Assembly: GCA_017521125.1 (NCBI GenBank)
Contig: JAFXDV010000010.1
Location: 86,093-150,092, forward strand
Length of the DNA: 64,000 nt
Source: Clostridia bacterium
GTDB lineage: Bacteria > Bacillota > Clostridia > Oscillospirales > Acutalibacteraceae
Direction of reading: 5' to 3'
This document shows, piece by piece, positions 7,788 through 16,416 of the stretch. The notes under the pieces were generated by a model. It ran no database searches. It was not told the origin of the DNA and saw only the letters and a list, made by a program, of their open reading frames with translations. Positions within the stretch are counted from its first letter, which is position 1. Each line of letters starts with the position of its first letter. Position numbers and translations under genes: made by a program.

Positions 7788-9470
7788 TTATTTTTCTTCC
7801 TCTACTGCGCCGAACATTGCAAGACGCTCTTTTACGTAGTCAGGAACCAACTTGAAGGGCTCTCCTCCCTGGAAAGGAATTTCGCCGAACATTGCGGCAA
7901 CTGCTGCCTCAATAATTTCGGGGAAGAAGTTATATATGTTGATAAAGGTTGGGAAAGCCGAGTAGAAATCGTAATACATAAATGGGGAGCCGATGCCTAT
8001 ACCCATACTCTTTTCAAAGCCTGCTCTTAATGCGTTCTGGAAGGTACTGATTTCAATACCGTAAAAGCCGCACTTACCGTGTGGGGTCCAACGCTTTAGG
8101 AATCCTGCATAAATTATGAGGTCGTGTGTGGCAGCAATTTCTTTAAGGTCTGCCTCAGAAGCAAAGCTCTTTAAAAGACCTTTTTTCAGGGTAACCTCGC
8201 AGCCTCGTTTTTCAAACTCTTTAATAAAGGTCTGCATACTGTCATATCCCTTGTGTTCGCCTTCGGCATCGTGGCCTGAATAGATGATACAAACTTTTTT
8301 GTGCTTTTTGGGGTCTAATGGGAAAAGCTTGTTCTCGTCGCAAACAAGAGAAGGAACCTTTGCGGCAGCTTCCTTATTGAAGGCAATACATTCGGCGTTT
8401 ATTTCATCAGCGTCGCCCTTTGTAAGTTCGAAATCGTCATCGAATACGCCAATTTTCTCCTTCAAATCAAGAACTCTCTGACAAGCGTCGTCAATTCGCT
8501 CCATTGGAATTTCTCCGCTTAATACGGCCTCTTCGATTGCGTCGAAATAGAAATCTTTTACGCCGAGAATTATGTCGTTTCCTGCCTTTATGGCTTCAAC
8601 ATATACTCTGCTCATATCGTCTCCGCAATATGTACCAACGCTTCTCATCCAAACGTCGTCGGTAATAACAACGCCCTTGAAGCCCATTTCTTCCTTTAAC
8701 AATTTTGTTAAGATTTTGTAAGAAAGGGTAGCAGGAACATATCTGCCGTTTCTTGTTGTGTTATCAATAGCAGGGAAACACTGGTGTGCAGTCATAATGG
8801 TTTCTACTCCTGCATCTATCATACCCTGGAACATTCTTCCCTGTGTTTTTAACCACTCTTCTTTGGTGGAAAGGTTCTTGGTCTCGCTAAAATGGGCATC
8901 ACGATATTCCATACCGTCTTCTCCGGGGAAATGCTTAGCGCAAGCGGCAATACCTGCGTCCTGAAAGCCCTTCATTGTTGCGATGTTCATAGCAAGAAGC
9001 TTATCCGGGTCGTCGGTATAAGTTCTTCCAAGAATACTTGAATTGTCACGAGCAGGAATGTCACAAATAGGGGACCAAACCCAGTTTGTTCCTACACTTC
9101 TCAGCATTTTACCTCTAAGAAGACCTGTTTTATAGGCGTACTCCTCCGAGCCGGTGGAGCCTACCGAAAGGGAGTCTAAAACATATCCATAGTCCTTGGA
9201 GGGAACGGTTGTTCCACAGTCTGCCGCACGTATTGTGGGCACCTTTAGGCGACTATTTACAGCCTTTATGCTTGCTATGAACTTTTCTCTTTTTTCTGAC
9301 GTTTGATCAACTTCGTCCATAATAACGCCGAAATTAAAATCTCCGGTTACCCAAAATGAACCATATGGGTATTTTTCTATTTCTTTAATACCGGGATTGT
9401 TCAGTTGGCATAGGGCTGTTTGACCGATTTTTTCTCTTAAAGTCAGTTCGGAAAGTAAAGGTTTTTTCAT
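7788..9470 (-). CDS. Glycoside hydrolase family 3, NagZ-like
   Basis: 560 residues. The (beta/alpha)8 domain (~1-345) has KHFPGEDG (K179-H180), an Asp-x-His loop (D191, H193) that in NagZ-type enzymes is the acid/base, and the nucleophile motif VVITDDVWM with D271. A C-terminal alpha/beta domain (~370-550) follows, as in the two-domain NagZ of Bacillus. These enzymes release beta-N-acetylglucosamine from muropeptides or chitosaccharides. No signal peptide is seen, so it is probably cytoplasmic. AAAGGAG precedes the ATG. Activity as beta-hexosaminidase is inferred from the His loop; other beta-glycosidase activity is possible. Confidence 0.85.
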   Translation of the reverse strand: MKKPLLSELTLREKIGQTALCQLNNPGIKEIEKYPYGSFWVTGDFNFGVIMDEVDQTSEKREKFIASIKAVNSRLKVPTIRAADCGTTVPSKDYGYVLDSLSVGSTGSEEYAYKTGLLRGKMLRSVGTNWVWSPICDIPARDNSSILGRTYTDDPDKLLAMNIATMKGFQDAGIAACAKHFPGEDGMEYRDAHFSETKNLSTKEEWLKTQGRMFQGMIDAGVETIMTAHQCFPAIDNTTRNGRYVPATLSYKILTKLLKEEMGFKGVVITDDVWMRSVGTYCGDDMSRVYVEAIKAGNDIILGVKDFYFDAIEEAVLSGEIPMERIDDACQRVLDLKEKIGVFDDDFELTKGDADEINAECIAFNKEAAAKVPSLVCDENKLFPLDPKKHKKVCIIYSGHDAEGEHKGYDSMQTFIKEFEKRGCEVTLKKGLLKSFASEADLKEIAATHDLIIYAGFLKRWTPHGKCGFYGIEISTFQNALRAGFEKSMGIGIGSPFMYYDFYSAFPTFINIYNFFPEIIEAAVAAMFGEIPFQGGEPFKLVPDYVKERLAMFGAVEEEK

Positions 9471-9515
9471 AATATTTTCTCCTTTAAAGTGCCTTTTCTA
9501 TTATAAGCACATTTT

Positions 9516-10463
9516 TTATTCGTAGGTTTTGGTTTCAATTATATATCTAGGTCTTTTCTTGACCTCAATATAAATTTTACCTATATACTCCCCTATAACG
9601 CCAAGGCTTATAAGCTGTATTCCACCGAAAAAGCTTACTGCCGAAACGATAGATGCCCAACCTGCAACACCGCTACCGGTAAAATGGATAATAACCGACC
9701 ACACGATAAGCAGAAAACTGATTAGCGACACTAAAACACCAACAGTTGTTATTATTCTTATGGGTTTTACCGAAAGACTTGTTATTCCGTTAAAGGCAAG
9801 GGACAACATTTTTCTTAGTGGATAATGGCTTTTACCCGCAATTCTTGGACTTCTGTCATAATATACGACACTACTCTTAAAACCAACCAGCGGCACCATT
9901 CCACGAATGTAAATGTTTACCTCTTCAAACTTGAAAAACTCGTCTAAGGCTCTTTTAGACATTAGTCGGTAATCTGCGTGGTTATATACTACCTCTGCCC
10001 CCATTAAGTTGAGGAATTTATAAAAGCCTTGGGCGGTAGTCCTCTTGAAACGAGTATCGCTTTTACGGTCTTTTCTCACGCCGTAAACTATATCCGAGCC
10101 TTTTAAATACTCCTCTACCATTTGGTCAATTGCATTTATATCGTCCTGTCCGTCACAGTCAATGCTGACTGTTATATCGGCATATTTTCTTGCCTCGTCA
10201 AGCCCTGCAATCAAAGCGTTTTGGTGACCTCGGTTTCGACTAAGGCTAATTCCTTCAAAAGTATCGTTTTCCTTTGAAAGATTTGATATAATCTCCCAAG
10301 TAGCATCACTACTTCCGTCGTTCACAAAAAGCACACGGCTTTTTTCAGAGATTTTGCCATCTATATATAAATCGTTAATTTTTGTTGCAAAGATTGAATT
10401 GGTTATTGGCAAAACCTTTTCTTCGTTGTAACAGGGCACTACAATATACAATATCGGTTTCAT
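9516..10463 (-). CDS. Family 2 glycosyltransferase, GtrB/DPM1-like
   Basis: 315 residues. The GT-A domain (1-~225) shows IVVPCYNEEKVLP, the FVNDGSSDAT nucleotide-binding strand, the DCDGQDD metal-binding motif and YNHADYRLMS. Two C-terminal membrane helices (~232-255 and 265-290) end in VKKRPRYIIETKTYE. Such proteins move a sugar from a nucleotide donor to undecaprenyl phosphate at the inner membrane face. AAAGGAG precedes the ATG. It is 45 bases upstream of the GH3 gene on the same strand, so the two could share a message. Sugar and lipid acceptor are not determined. Confidence 0.88.
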   Translation of the reverse strand: MKPILYIVVPCYNEEKVLPITNSIFATKINDLYIDGKISEKSRVLFVNDGSSDATWEIISNLSKENDTFEGISLSRNRGHQNALIAGLDEARKYADITVSIDCDGQDDINAIDQMVEEYLKGSDIVYGVRKDRKSDTRFKRTTAQGFYKFLNLMGAEVVYNHADYRLMSKRALDEFFKFEEVNIYIRGMVPLVGFKSSVVYYDRSPRIAGKSHYPLRKMLSLAFNGITSLSVKPIRIITTVGVLVSLISFLLIVWSVIIHFTGSGVAGWASIVSAVSFFGGIQLISLGVIGEYIGKIYIEVKKRPRYIIETKTYE

Positions 10464-10530
10464 ACCCTTGTTCTCCTTTAATCTTTTTGAAAATTATACC
10501 ATACCATTTTCGCTATTTCAAGTTTTTCTA

Positions 10531-10559
10531 TTGTATATTTTCTCTCTTTTTGTTATAAT
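10531..10559 (+). promoter_or_regulatory. Promoter of rhaB
   Basis: TTGTAT and TATAAT are separated by 17 bases, with TG at 10551-10552 just before the -10; 31 bases before the GTG start. Confidence 0.7.
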
Positions 10560-10589
10560 TAGTGTATATAGCCTAAGGAGGTTTTTATT

Positions 10590-12005
10590 GTGAAATATTA
10601 TCTTGCTATTGATATCGGCGCTTCAAGCGGCCGCCACATTTTAGGCCATTTAGAAGATGGTAATATTGTTTTAGAGGAAATGTACCGATTCCCCAACGGA
10701 CAGTATGAAAAAAACGGCGTTCTTTGTTGGGACAGTGAGGCTCTTTTCGGCCACATTGTTGAAGGTATTAAGCGCTGCTTTGATGCAGGAAAAGCTCCAT
10801 ACAGTGTGGGAATTGACACCTGGGGCGTTGACTTTGTCCTACTTGATGAAAACGACAAACTTTTAGGCGATGCGGTGGGTTACCGTGACAGTCGTACTCA
10901 AGGTATGGATAAAAGTGTTAACAAGGTTATAAGCGATGAGGAGCTTTACAGTCGCACAGGCATTCAAAAACAGCCTTATAACACCATTTATCAATTAGAG
11001 GCAATTAAAAATCAAAATCCTGAGCATTTAAGCAAGGCAAAGGCTATGCTTATGACACCTGACTACTATTCTTTCCTTTTAACCGGTGTTAAGCATCAAG
11101 AATATACTATTGCTTCTACCTCAGGCCTTCTAAACGCTGAAACTCGTGATTGGGACTTTGAGTTAATTGATAAACTCGGCTATCCAAGAGAGATTTTCTT
11201 GCCCCTCAGCGAGCCGGGAGAAGCCGTTGGCCAATTAAAACCTGAAATTCAAAAGATAGTTGGCGGAAACTGTTTGGTTGTACACGCTCCTGCTCACGAT
11301 ACTGCTTCTGCAGTTCTGGCAGTTCCTACCCTAACAGATGACACCCTTTACATAAGCTCAGGCACCTGGTCTTTAATGGGAACAGAGCTAACTAAGGCTA
11401 ACTGTAGTGAAACAAGCCGTAAATACAACTTCACAAACGAGGGTGGTTATGGCAAAAAGTACAGATACCTTTCTAATATAATGGGTCTTTGGATGATTCA
11501 GTCGGTTCGCAAGGAAATTGAAGCTACAACAGGTAAAAAGTGGGGCTTTGATGAACTTTGCGAGGCAGCAGAAGAAGAAAGCAAAAAAGGCTTTAACGCT
11601 CTTGTTGACTGTGATGATGCAAGATTTTTAGCTCCTAAGAGTATGATTGCAGAGCTTAAGGCGGCTTGCAAAGAGAACGGACAGAGAATTCCTGAAAACG
11701 ATGCTCAACTTGCGGCAACTGTATATCAGAGCTTGGCTGTTTGCTATGCTAAGGCAAAGGCAGGAATTGAAGATATTACAGGCAAAAAGTACGACGTCAT
11801 TAACATTGTAGGCGGCGGAAGTCAGGAAACCTATCTTGACAGACTTACAGCAAAGGAATGTAAATGTGAAGTTTGCGCAGGACCAAAAGAAGCTACCGCT
11901 ATTGGAAATCTAGTTTGTCAGATGCTTGCCGACAAGGTTTGGAAAACGGTTCGAGATGCTAAAAAGTGTATTCAGGTTTCCTTTAAATGTAAGACATATA
12001 AATAA
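10590..12005 (+). CDS. rhaB: Rhamnulokinase
   Basis: 471 residues of the FGGY/ASKHA sugar-kinase fold. It opens with YLAIDIGASSGRHILGHLEDG, the rhamnulokinase form of the phosphate-1 loop, and has VGIDTWGVDFVLLD, HDTASAV, SSGTWSLMG and NIVGGGSQ (adenosine motif). It phosphorylates L-rhamnulose to L-rhamnulose 1-phosphate. The GTG start has AAGGAGG 8 bases upstream. It stands alone with its own promoter and terminator; no rhamnose isomerase, aldolase or transporter is near, so the rest of the pathway must be elsewhere. Confidence 0.92.
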   Translation: MKYYLAIDIGASSGRHILGHLEDGNIVLEEMYRFPNGQYEKNGVLCWDSEALFGHIVEGIKRCFDAGKAPYSVGIDTWGVDFVLLDENDKLLGDAVGYRDSRTQGMDKSVNKVISDEELYSRTGIQKQPYNTIYQLEAIKNQNPEHLSKAKAMLMTPDYYSFLLTGVKHQEYTIASTSGLLNAETRDWDFELIDKLGYPREIFLPLSEPGEAVGQLKPEIQKIVGGNCLVVHAPAHDTASAVLAVPTLTDDTLYISSGTWSLMGTELTKANCSETSRKYNFTNEGGYGKKYRYLSNIMGLWMIQSVRKEIEATTGKKWGFDELCEAAEEESKKGFNALVDCDDARFLAPKSMIAELKAACKENGQRIPENDAQLAATVYQSLAVCYAKAKAGIEDITGKKYDVINIVGGGSQETYLDRLTAKECKCEVCAGPKEATAIGNLVCQMLADKVWKTVRDAKKCIQVSFKCKTYK

Positions 12006-12009
12006 AATA

Positions 12010-12039
12010 AATGCCCACAGTATTTCAACTGTGGGCATT
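12010..12039. terminator. Hairpin after rhaB
   Basis: AATGCCCACAGT pairs with ACTGTGGGCATT around a 6-base loop. The downstream sequence is AT-rich but lacks a clean T-run. A second 9-base inverted repeat (12059-12067 with 12087-12095) covers the end of tadA. The two probably serve the converging genes. Confidence 0.7.
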
Positions 12040-12091
12040 ATATATTGTATTAAACTCTATAACACAATTTCTTAAAACACAAGATGTTGTG

Positions 12092-12541
12092 TTATTTTCT
12101 TTTTGTGGCAAAAAAGTCTTTTAAAAGTTTTGCTGTTTCTTCTTCGCATATTCCCCCATAGATTTCAGGCTTATGGTTATAGGGCAAATCGAAAAGGTTT
12201 ATAACCGAATCGGAAGAGGCAGACCCTGCTTTTAAATCATAGGCTCCAAAAATCAAGGTTTTAATTCTTGAGTTTATAATAGCCCCCGCACACATAGGGC
12301 AAGGCTCTAAGGTTACATAGAGTTCACACTCATCAAGGTGCCAACTGCCTAGTTTTTCTCCGGCGGCTTTTATAGCCTCAATTTCGGCGTGGGCAACAGG
12401 ATTATTGTCAATTTCTCTTCGGTTATAGCCTTCCCCTACAATTTTGCCGTTTTTAACAACTACGGCGCCAATTGGCACGTCGCCGTTTTTCTCGGCCTCT
12501 TTTGCAAGTTGAATTGCCCTTTGCATAAATTTTTTATCCAT
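12092..12541 (-). CDS. tadA: tRNA-specific adenosine deaminase
   Basis: 149 residues with the cytidine-deaminase zinc motifs H51-A-E53 and P80-C81-x2-C84. It converts A34 to inosine in tRNA-Arg(ACG), needed to read CGN codons. The helix MQRAIQLAKEAEKNGDVPIGAVVV and DLKAGSASS are typical of bacterial TadA. AAAGGAG is well placed before the ATG. It follows the CPBP protease gene and the two parS-like sites on the same strand. Confidence 0.95.
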   Translation of the reverse strand: MDKKFMQRAIQLAKEAEKNGDVPIGAVVVKNGKIVGEGYNRREIDNNPVAHAEIEAIKAAGEKLGSWHLDECELYVTLEPCPMCAGAIINSRIKTLIFGAYDLKAGSASSDSVINLFDLPYNHKPEIYGGICEEETAKLLKDFFATKRK

Positions 12542-12552
12542 TTAAACTCCTT

Positions 12553-12603
12553 TGTTCTACGTGGAACATTGAATTTTTTATTTAAATTGTTCTATGTGGA
12601 ACA
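12553..12603. promoter_or_regulatory. Pair of parS-like palindromes
   Basis: TGTTCTACGTGGAACA at 12553-12568 and TGTTCTATGTGGAACA at 12588-12603 start 35 bases apart in the gap between tadA and the CPBP gene. The firmicute parS consensus for Spo0J/ParB is TGTTNCACGTGAAACA; read on the minus strand, the first copy differs at two positions. Origin-proximal location supports a centromere-like role. It remains a candidate, because the match is imperfect. Confidence 0.5.
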
Positions 12604-12604
12604 T

Positions 12605-13618
12605 TTAATATATAAACAAAGCAAGTATGCACTCTAAAGCAGATACTGCTATTGATACCATAATAGCAGGTGTGGAGAAGAACCATTTCATTCTGAGAGA
12701 AAAACTTGAAGTATAGGTTTTTTCTTCATCTAGTTCTAAAAGCTCCTTTGTTCTGCCTTTTAATAGATAAAATCCCACAAAAAAGGCTAAAATACAAAGA
12801 GCAAAATAAAGGGAATTTATAAACCCTATAATCTGTATGTTGTCGGTTTTTGTTGTTATTGCATCTATAATAACCGAAACTCCGTTGTTTATAAGGTGAA
12901 TTATTACACCTGTCCATATAGAATCGGTCTTAATTACCGCAAAACCTATGGCTATTCCTAAAATAAAGGCGAAGGGTAATTGCGTTAGATTTCCGTGCAT
13001 CATACCGAAAAGGATGGCCGAAACAGATATGGCAAAACCTTTTCCATACCTTCGAAGGCTTCCCTGAACTACTCCACGCAGAGCAAACTCTTCAACAAGC
13101 GCAGGGGTCACTGCAATTGCTAAAAAAGTGGCCATAAACCCTAAAACGCCTTTTGGGGTATCAAAAACCGGAGGAGAAACAGGAATTCCTACCGCATTAA
13201 AGAGACCCGTTAATACATTTGCTATTATGTTTGCAAAGGCCGTAACTCCAATACACATAAGAATAATCGGCAGTAAAAATTCTTTTTTTGGTTTTTTAAA
13301 GGAAACTATCTGTGTTAACTTTAAATGTTCTGAGTACAAAATTACCCCCAAGGGTAATATGAACATCAATATAGATGTAAAGGTTTGGGTTACCATTAAA
13401 AACATCGGATCGGTTAAAAGACCTGCGGCCTCTTGTGCAGATAGCCCTAAAGCCCTTAGCAGACTTGTGAGCATTGTGGTAAGAAAGAAGGGTAATACCA
13501 TTAAAATTAAAAAGGTTATCCCCACAATGTTGGCGCTTCTTTTAACTGTGCGCTCCTCATGTTTAATTTTTATATAATCTAGGTCCAAACCATCTAAATT
13601 TGGCTGAAAATTCTCCAA
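12605..13618 (-). CDS. CPBP-family intramembrane metalloprotease
   Basis: 337 residues with about eight hydrophobic helices. The CPBP/CAAX (type II) motifs are all present: EEFALRG (E-E-x3-R), FGMMHGN (F-x3-H) and HLINN (H-x3-N/D). Bacterial members are Rce1-like membrane proteases or scaffold proteins, with roles such as bacteriocin self-protection, but most are unassigned. The start is TTG with AAGGAGG 7 bases before it. The stop codon lies two bases after the second parS-like site. It lies downstream of gyrA on the same strand behind a terminator. Confidence 0.88.
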   Translation of the reverse strand: MENFQPNLDGLDLDYIKIKHEERTVKRSANIVGITFLILMVLPFFLTTMLTSLLRALGLSAQEAAGLLTDPMFLMVTQTFTSILMFILPLGVILYSEHLKLTQIVSFKKPKKEFLLPIILMCIGVTAFANIIANVLTGLFNAVGIPVSPPVFDTPKGVLGFMATFLAIAVTPALVEEFALRGVVQGSLRRYGKGFAISVSAILFGMMHGNLTQLPFAFILGIAIGFAVIKTDSIWTGVIIHLINNGVSVIIDAITTKTDNIQIIGFINSLYFALCILAFFVGFYLLKGRTKELLELDEEKTYTSSFSLRMKWFFSTPAIMVSIAVSALECILALFIY

Positions 13619-13791
13619 ATATATTCCTCCTTAAAAAAGGGCAAAAAAGCCATAAAACAAGCGTTTTAATGCTTGTAGAAAAAACTGTCTCTTGTTTTCT
13701 CTCGTTTTCTATCGATTTTATCGTTTTTTATGTGATTTTCTCTTTTACCATTCAGGCAAAAATAGAGTTTAAAACGATATATAGTTAACTG

Positions 13792-13839
13792 AAAATACAC
13801 ACATTTTGCACTAAAAAAGTGCAATTTGTGTGTATTTTT
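13792..13839 (-). terminator. gyrA terminator
   Basis: An imperfect hairpin with AAAATACACACA pairing to TGTGTGTATTTT and an inner TTGCAC/GTGCAA stem, just after gyrA. The remaining ~170 bases to the CPBP start are AT-rich leader with a small ACAAGC/GCTTGT hairpin. Confidence 0.75.
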
Positions 13840-13842
13840 CCA

Positions 13843-16395
13843 TTACTCGTTGGTTGTTGCTTCTTCGGTTTCTGCTTTTTCTTCAGGTCCTGTTTCCCCT
13901 GCATCTGCATCGGGTGTTTCAGGAACATCGGTTATTTCTTCTTCGTCGTGTTCTGCGGTTGCGATAGAGAGAATCTTTTCTCCTTCGCCTACCCTCATAA
14001 CTCTAACGCCCTTGGATGGACGAGCAAAGGTTGAAATGTCGCTAACCCTCATACGAATGATTATTCCGTCTGATGCTATCATAATAATATCTTCGTCTTC
14101 CCTTACGGCAAGCACTGCGGCTACCTTTCCGTATTTCTCGGTACGGTAGTTGGTAATTCCCTGACCGCCACGAGATTGTAGTCGGTAGTCTGCCATAGTA
14201 GAACGTCTGCCGTAGCCGGTTTCGGTAACAGTTAGAAGAATCGTTTCCTCATCACAAGCTGCCATAGCAACAACCTCGTCGTCGCCTTTAAGCTTAATTG
14301 CTCTTACGCCTCTTGCGGTTCTGCCCATACTTCTTACGTCATCCTCGGCAAAGCGTATAGCCTTACCATTCTTGGTTGCAACAAGAAGTGATTTGCTTCC
14401 ATCGGTCAGGCTTACGAAACGAAGCTCGTCGCCCTCATCAAGACCAAGAGCAATAATACCGGTCTTTCGGGTATTCTTAAAATCAGAAAGGGCGGTTCTC
14501 TTAATAACGCCGTTTTTGGTTCCCATACAAATAAACTGTTGGGTTTCAAGCTCAGGACAGGGCAGAATCATTGTGATTTTCTCTCCATCCATAAGAGGAA
14601 GGAGGTTTATGAGGTTCATTCCCTTTCCTGTTCTTGTGCCCTCAGGAATTTCATATGCCTTCATTCTGTAAACTCTGCCAAGATTTGAGAATAACATTAC
14701 ATAATCGTGGCTTGAGCAAACGAACATATTGTCAACAATATCATCTTCTCTGGTTGAAAGTCCCTTAATTCCACGTCCGCCTCTGTGCTGAACAGAATAT
14801 GTGTCGGATGGGAGTCTCTTAATATATCCGTTGACTGTTTTTGTGAGAACGCATTCCTCAACAGGAATAAGGTCTTCAATATCAACCTCTCCTGAAACTG
14901 CGGAAATATCGGTTCTTCTGTCATCAGAATATCTGTCACGAAGATTTAAAGCTTCGGTCTTAACTATATCAAGAACCTTTGAGTGATCGGCAAGAATAGC
15001 CTCGCACTCCTTAATAAAGTCTAACTTTTCCTTTAATTCGTCTTCAATCTTCTGTTTTTCCATTCCTGCAAGTTTACCAAGCTGCATCTGAACGATAGCG
15101 GTGGTCTGAAGTTCATCAAGACCGAATCTTTCAGATAATGCTTCCTTAGATTCAGGAATAGTCTTGCTCTTTCTGATAATGTTTATAACCTCATCAATGA
15201 AATCAAGAGCAATTTTAAGTCCCTCTAAAATATGGGCTCTCTCTTTTGCCTTTTTCATATCAAAGGCGGTTCTGCGCTCAATAATTTCACACTGGAAGTC
15301 GATGCAGTTTTGGAGCATCTCTTTGAGTGTTAAAATCTGAGGTTTGCCGTTAACGATAGCAAGTAAAATTGCGCCGATGGTAGACTGTAAAGCGGTATAA
15401 CTGTAAAGCTTATTAAGAACAACCTGTGGGTTTGCATCCTTCTTTACGTCAACGATAATTCTGATACCGCCGTCACGCTTTGATGAATAGTCAACTACGT
15501 CATCAATTCCCTCGATTTTCTTATCTGCCGCTAAATCATAGATATGTTTAACAAGGTCTTTCTTTCTAACCTTATAAGGAATTTCAGTAATAACTATGCG
15601 ATATTTACCGTTTTTAAGCTCCTCAATTTCTGCCTTTCCTCGAACAACGATTTTACCCCTTCCTGTAGCATATGCTGCACGAATACCGGCTCTTCCCATA
15701 ATGGTGCCGCCTGTTGGGAAGTCAGGTCCCTTAATAAATTCGCAAAGTTCAGGAAGGTCTGCATCAGGGTTGTCAATAAGACAACACATACCATCAATAA
15801 CCTCTCCTAAATTGTGGGGAGGAATTTCGGTTGCCATACCTACTGCAATACCTGATGAACCGTTAACTAAAAGTTGTGGGAATCTAACAGGTAAAACCTC
15901 AGGCTCTTTTAGTCGGTCATCGTAGTTTGGTACAAAATTTACTGTATCTTTCTCAATATCATCAAGCATATGATGAGAAAGTCTGTTCATTTTAGACTCG
16001 GTATAACGGTAAGCAGCGGCAGGATAGCCGTCGATGTTACCGAAGTTTCCGTGTCCGTCAATTAAAGGATAACGGAGTGAGAAATCTTGCGCCATACGTA
16101 CCATTGCATCATAAACAGAGGTGTCTCCGTGTGGATGGTAACGACCAAGCACGGCACCAACTGTATCGGCGCACTTTCTGTATGCTTTATCAGGTGTAAG
16201 TCCGTTTTCATACATTGTATAGAGAATGCGGCGATGAACTGGTTTTAAACCATCTCTAACGTCAGGTAATGCACGTCCTACAAGTACCGACATTGAATAT
16301 TGGAGCATACTGCTTTTTACTTCATCTACTATTTCAACCGGAACTATGTTGGTTTGTTCATCTTCCGGCCAGTAAACTGTCTCGTGTTTTGCCAT
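13843..16395 (-). CDS. gyrA: DNA gyrase subunit A
   Basis: 850 residues. The breakage-reunion domain carries the catalytic Tyr in AAAYRYTESK (Y131) and the quinolone-determining region GRYHPHGDTSVYDAM, with Thr at the E. coli Ser83 position and Asp retained at the 87 position. The C-terminal beta-pinwheel follows, with the GyrA-box form QHRGGRGIKG, and an acidic tail rich in Glu and Thr. With GyrB it introduces negative supercoils. AAGGAGC precedes the ATG. It is the last gene of the origin operon, 21 bases after gyrB. Confidence 0.97.
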   Translation of the reverse strand: MAKHETVYWPEDEQTNIVPVEIVDEVKSSMLQYSMSVLVGRALPDVRDGLKPVHRRILYTMYENGLTPDKAYRKCADTVGAVLGRYHPHGDTSVYDAMVRMAQDFSLRYPLIDGHGNFGNIDGYPAAAYRYTESKMNRLSHHMLDDIEKDTVNFVPNYDDRLKEPEVLPVRFPQLLVNGSSGIAVGMATEIPPHNLGEVIDGMCCLIDNPDADLPELCEFIKGPDFPTGGTIMGRAGIRAAYATGRGKIVVRGKAEIEELKNGKYRIVITEIPYKVRKKDLVKHIYDLAADKKIEGIDDVVDYSSKRDGGIRIIVDVKKDANPQVVLNKLYSYTALQSTIGAILLAIVNGKPQILTLKEMLQNCIDFQCEIIERRTAFDMKKAKERAHILEGLKIALDFIDEVINIIRKSKTIPESKEALSERFGLDELQTTAIVQMQLGKLAGMEKQKIEDELKEKLDFIKECEAILADHSKVLDIVKTEALNLRDRYSDDRRTDISAVSGEVDIEDLIPVEECVLTKTVNGYIKRLPSDTYSVQHRGGRGIKGLSTREDDIVDNMFVCSSHDYVMLFSNLGRVYRMKAYEIPEGTRTGKGMNLINLLPLMDGEKITMILPCPELETQQFICMGTKNGVIKRTALSDFKNTRKTGIIALGLDEGDELRFVSLTDGSKSLLVATKNGKAIRFAEDDVRSMGRTARGVRAIKLKGDDEVVAMAACDEETILLTVTETGYGRRSTMADYRLQSRGGQGITNYRTEKYGKVAAVLAVREDEDIIMIASDGIIIRMRVSDISTFARPSKGVRVMRVGEGEKILSIATAEHDEEEITDVPETPDADAGETGPEEKAETEEATTNE

Positions 16396-16416
16396 TTTCT
16401 TGTTGCTCCTTTCTTA

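Noticed and set aside
10590..12005. rhaB as part of a rhamnose operon
   Set aside because: It has its own promoter and terminator, and no other rhamnose gene is in the window.
14372..14671. ORFs on the strand opposite gyrA, and similar antisense ORFs over pgk/tpiA (30069-30770) and 26428-27015
   Set aside because: They lie fully across well-supported genes, lack ribosome-binding sites and look like codon-bias shadows.
14372..16395. Thr at the GyrA Ser83 position as a quinolone-resistance mutation
   Set aside because: Thr is the normal residue there in several Clostridia; nothing here shows resistance.
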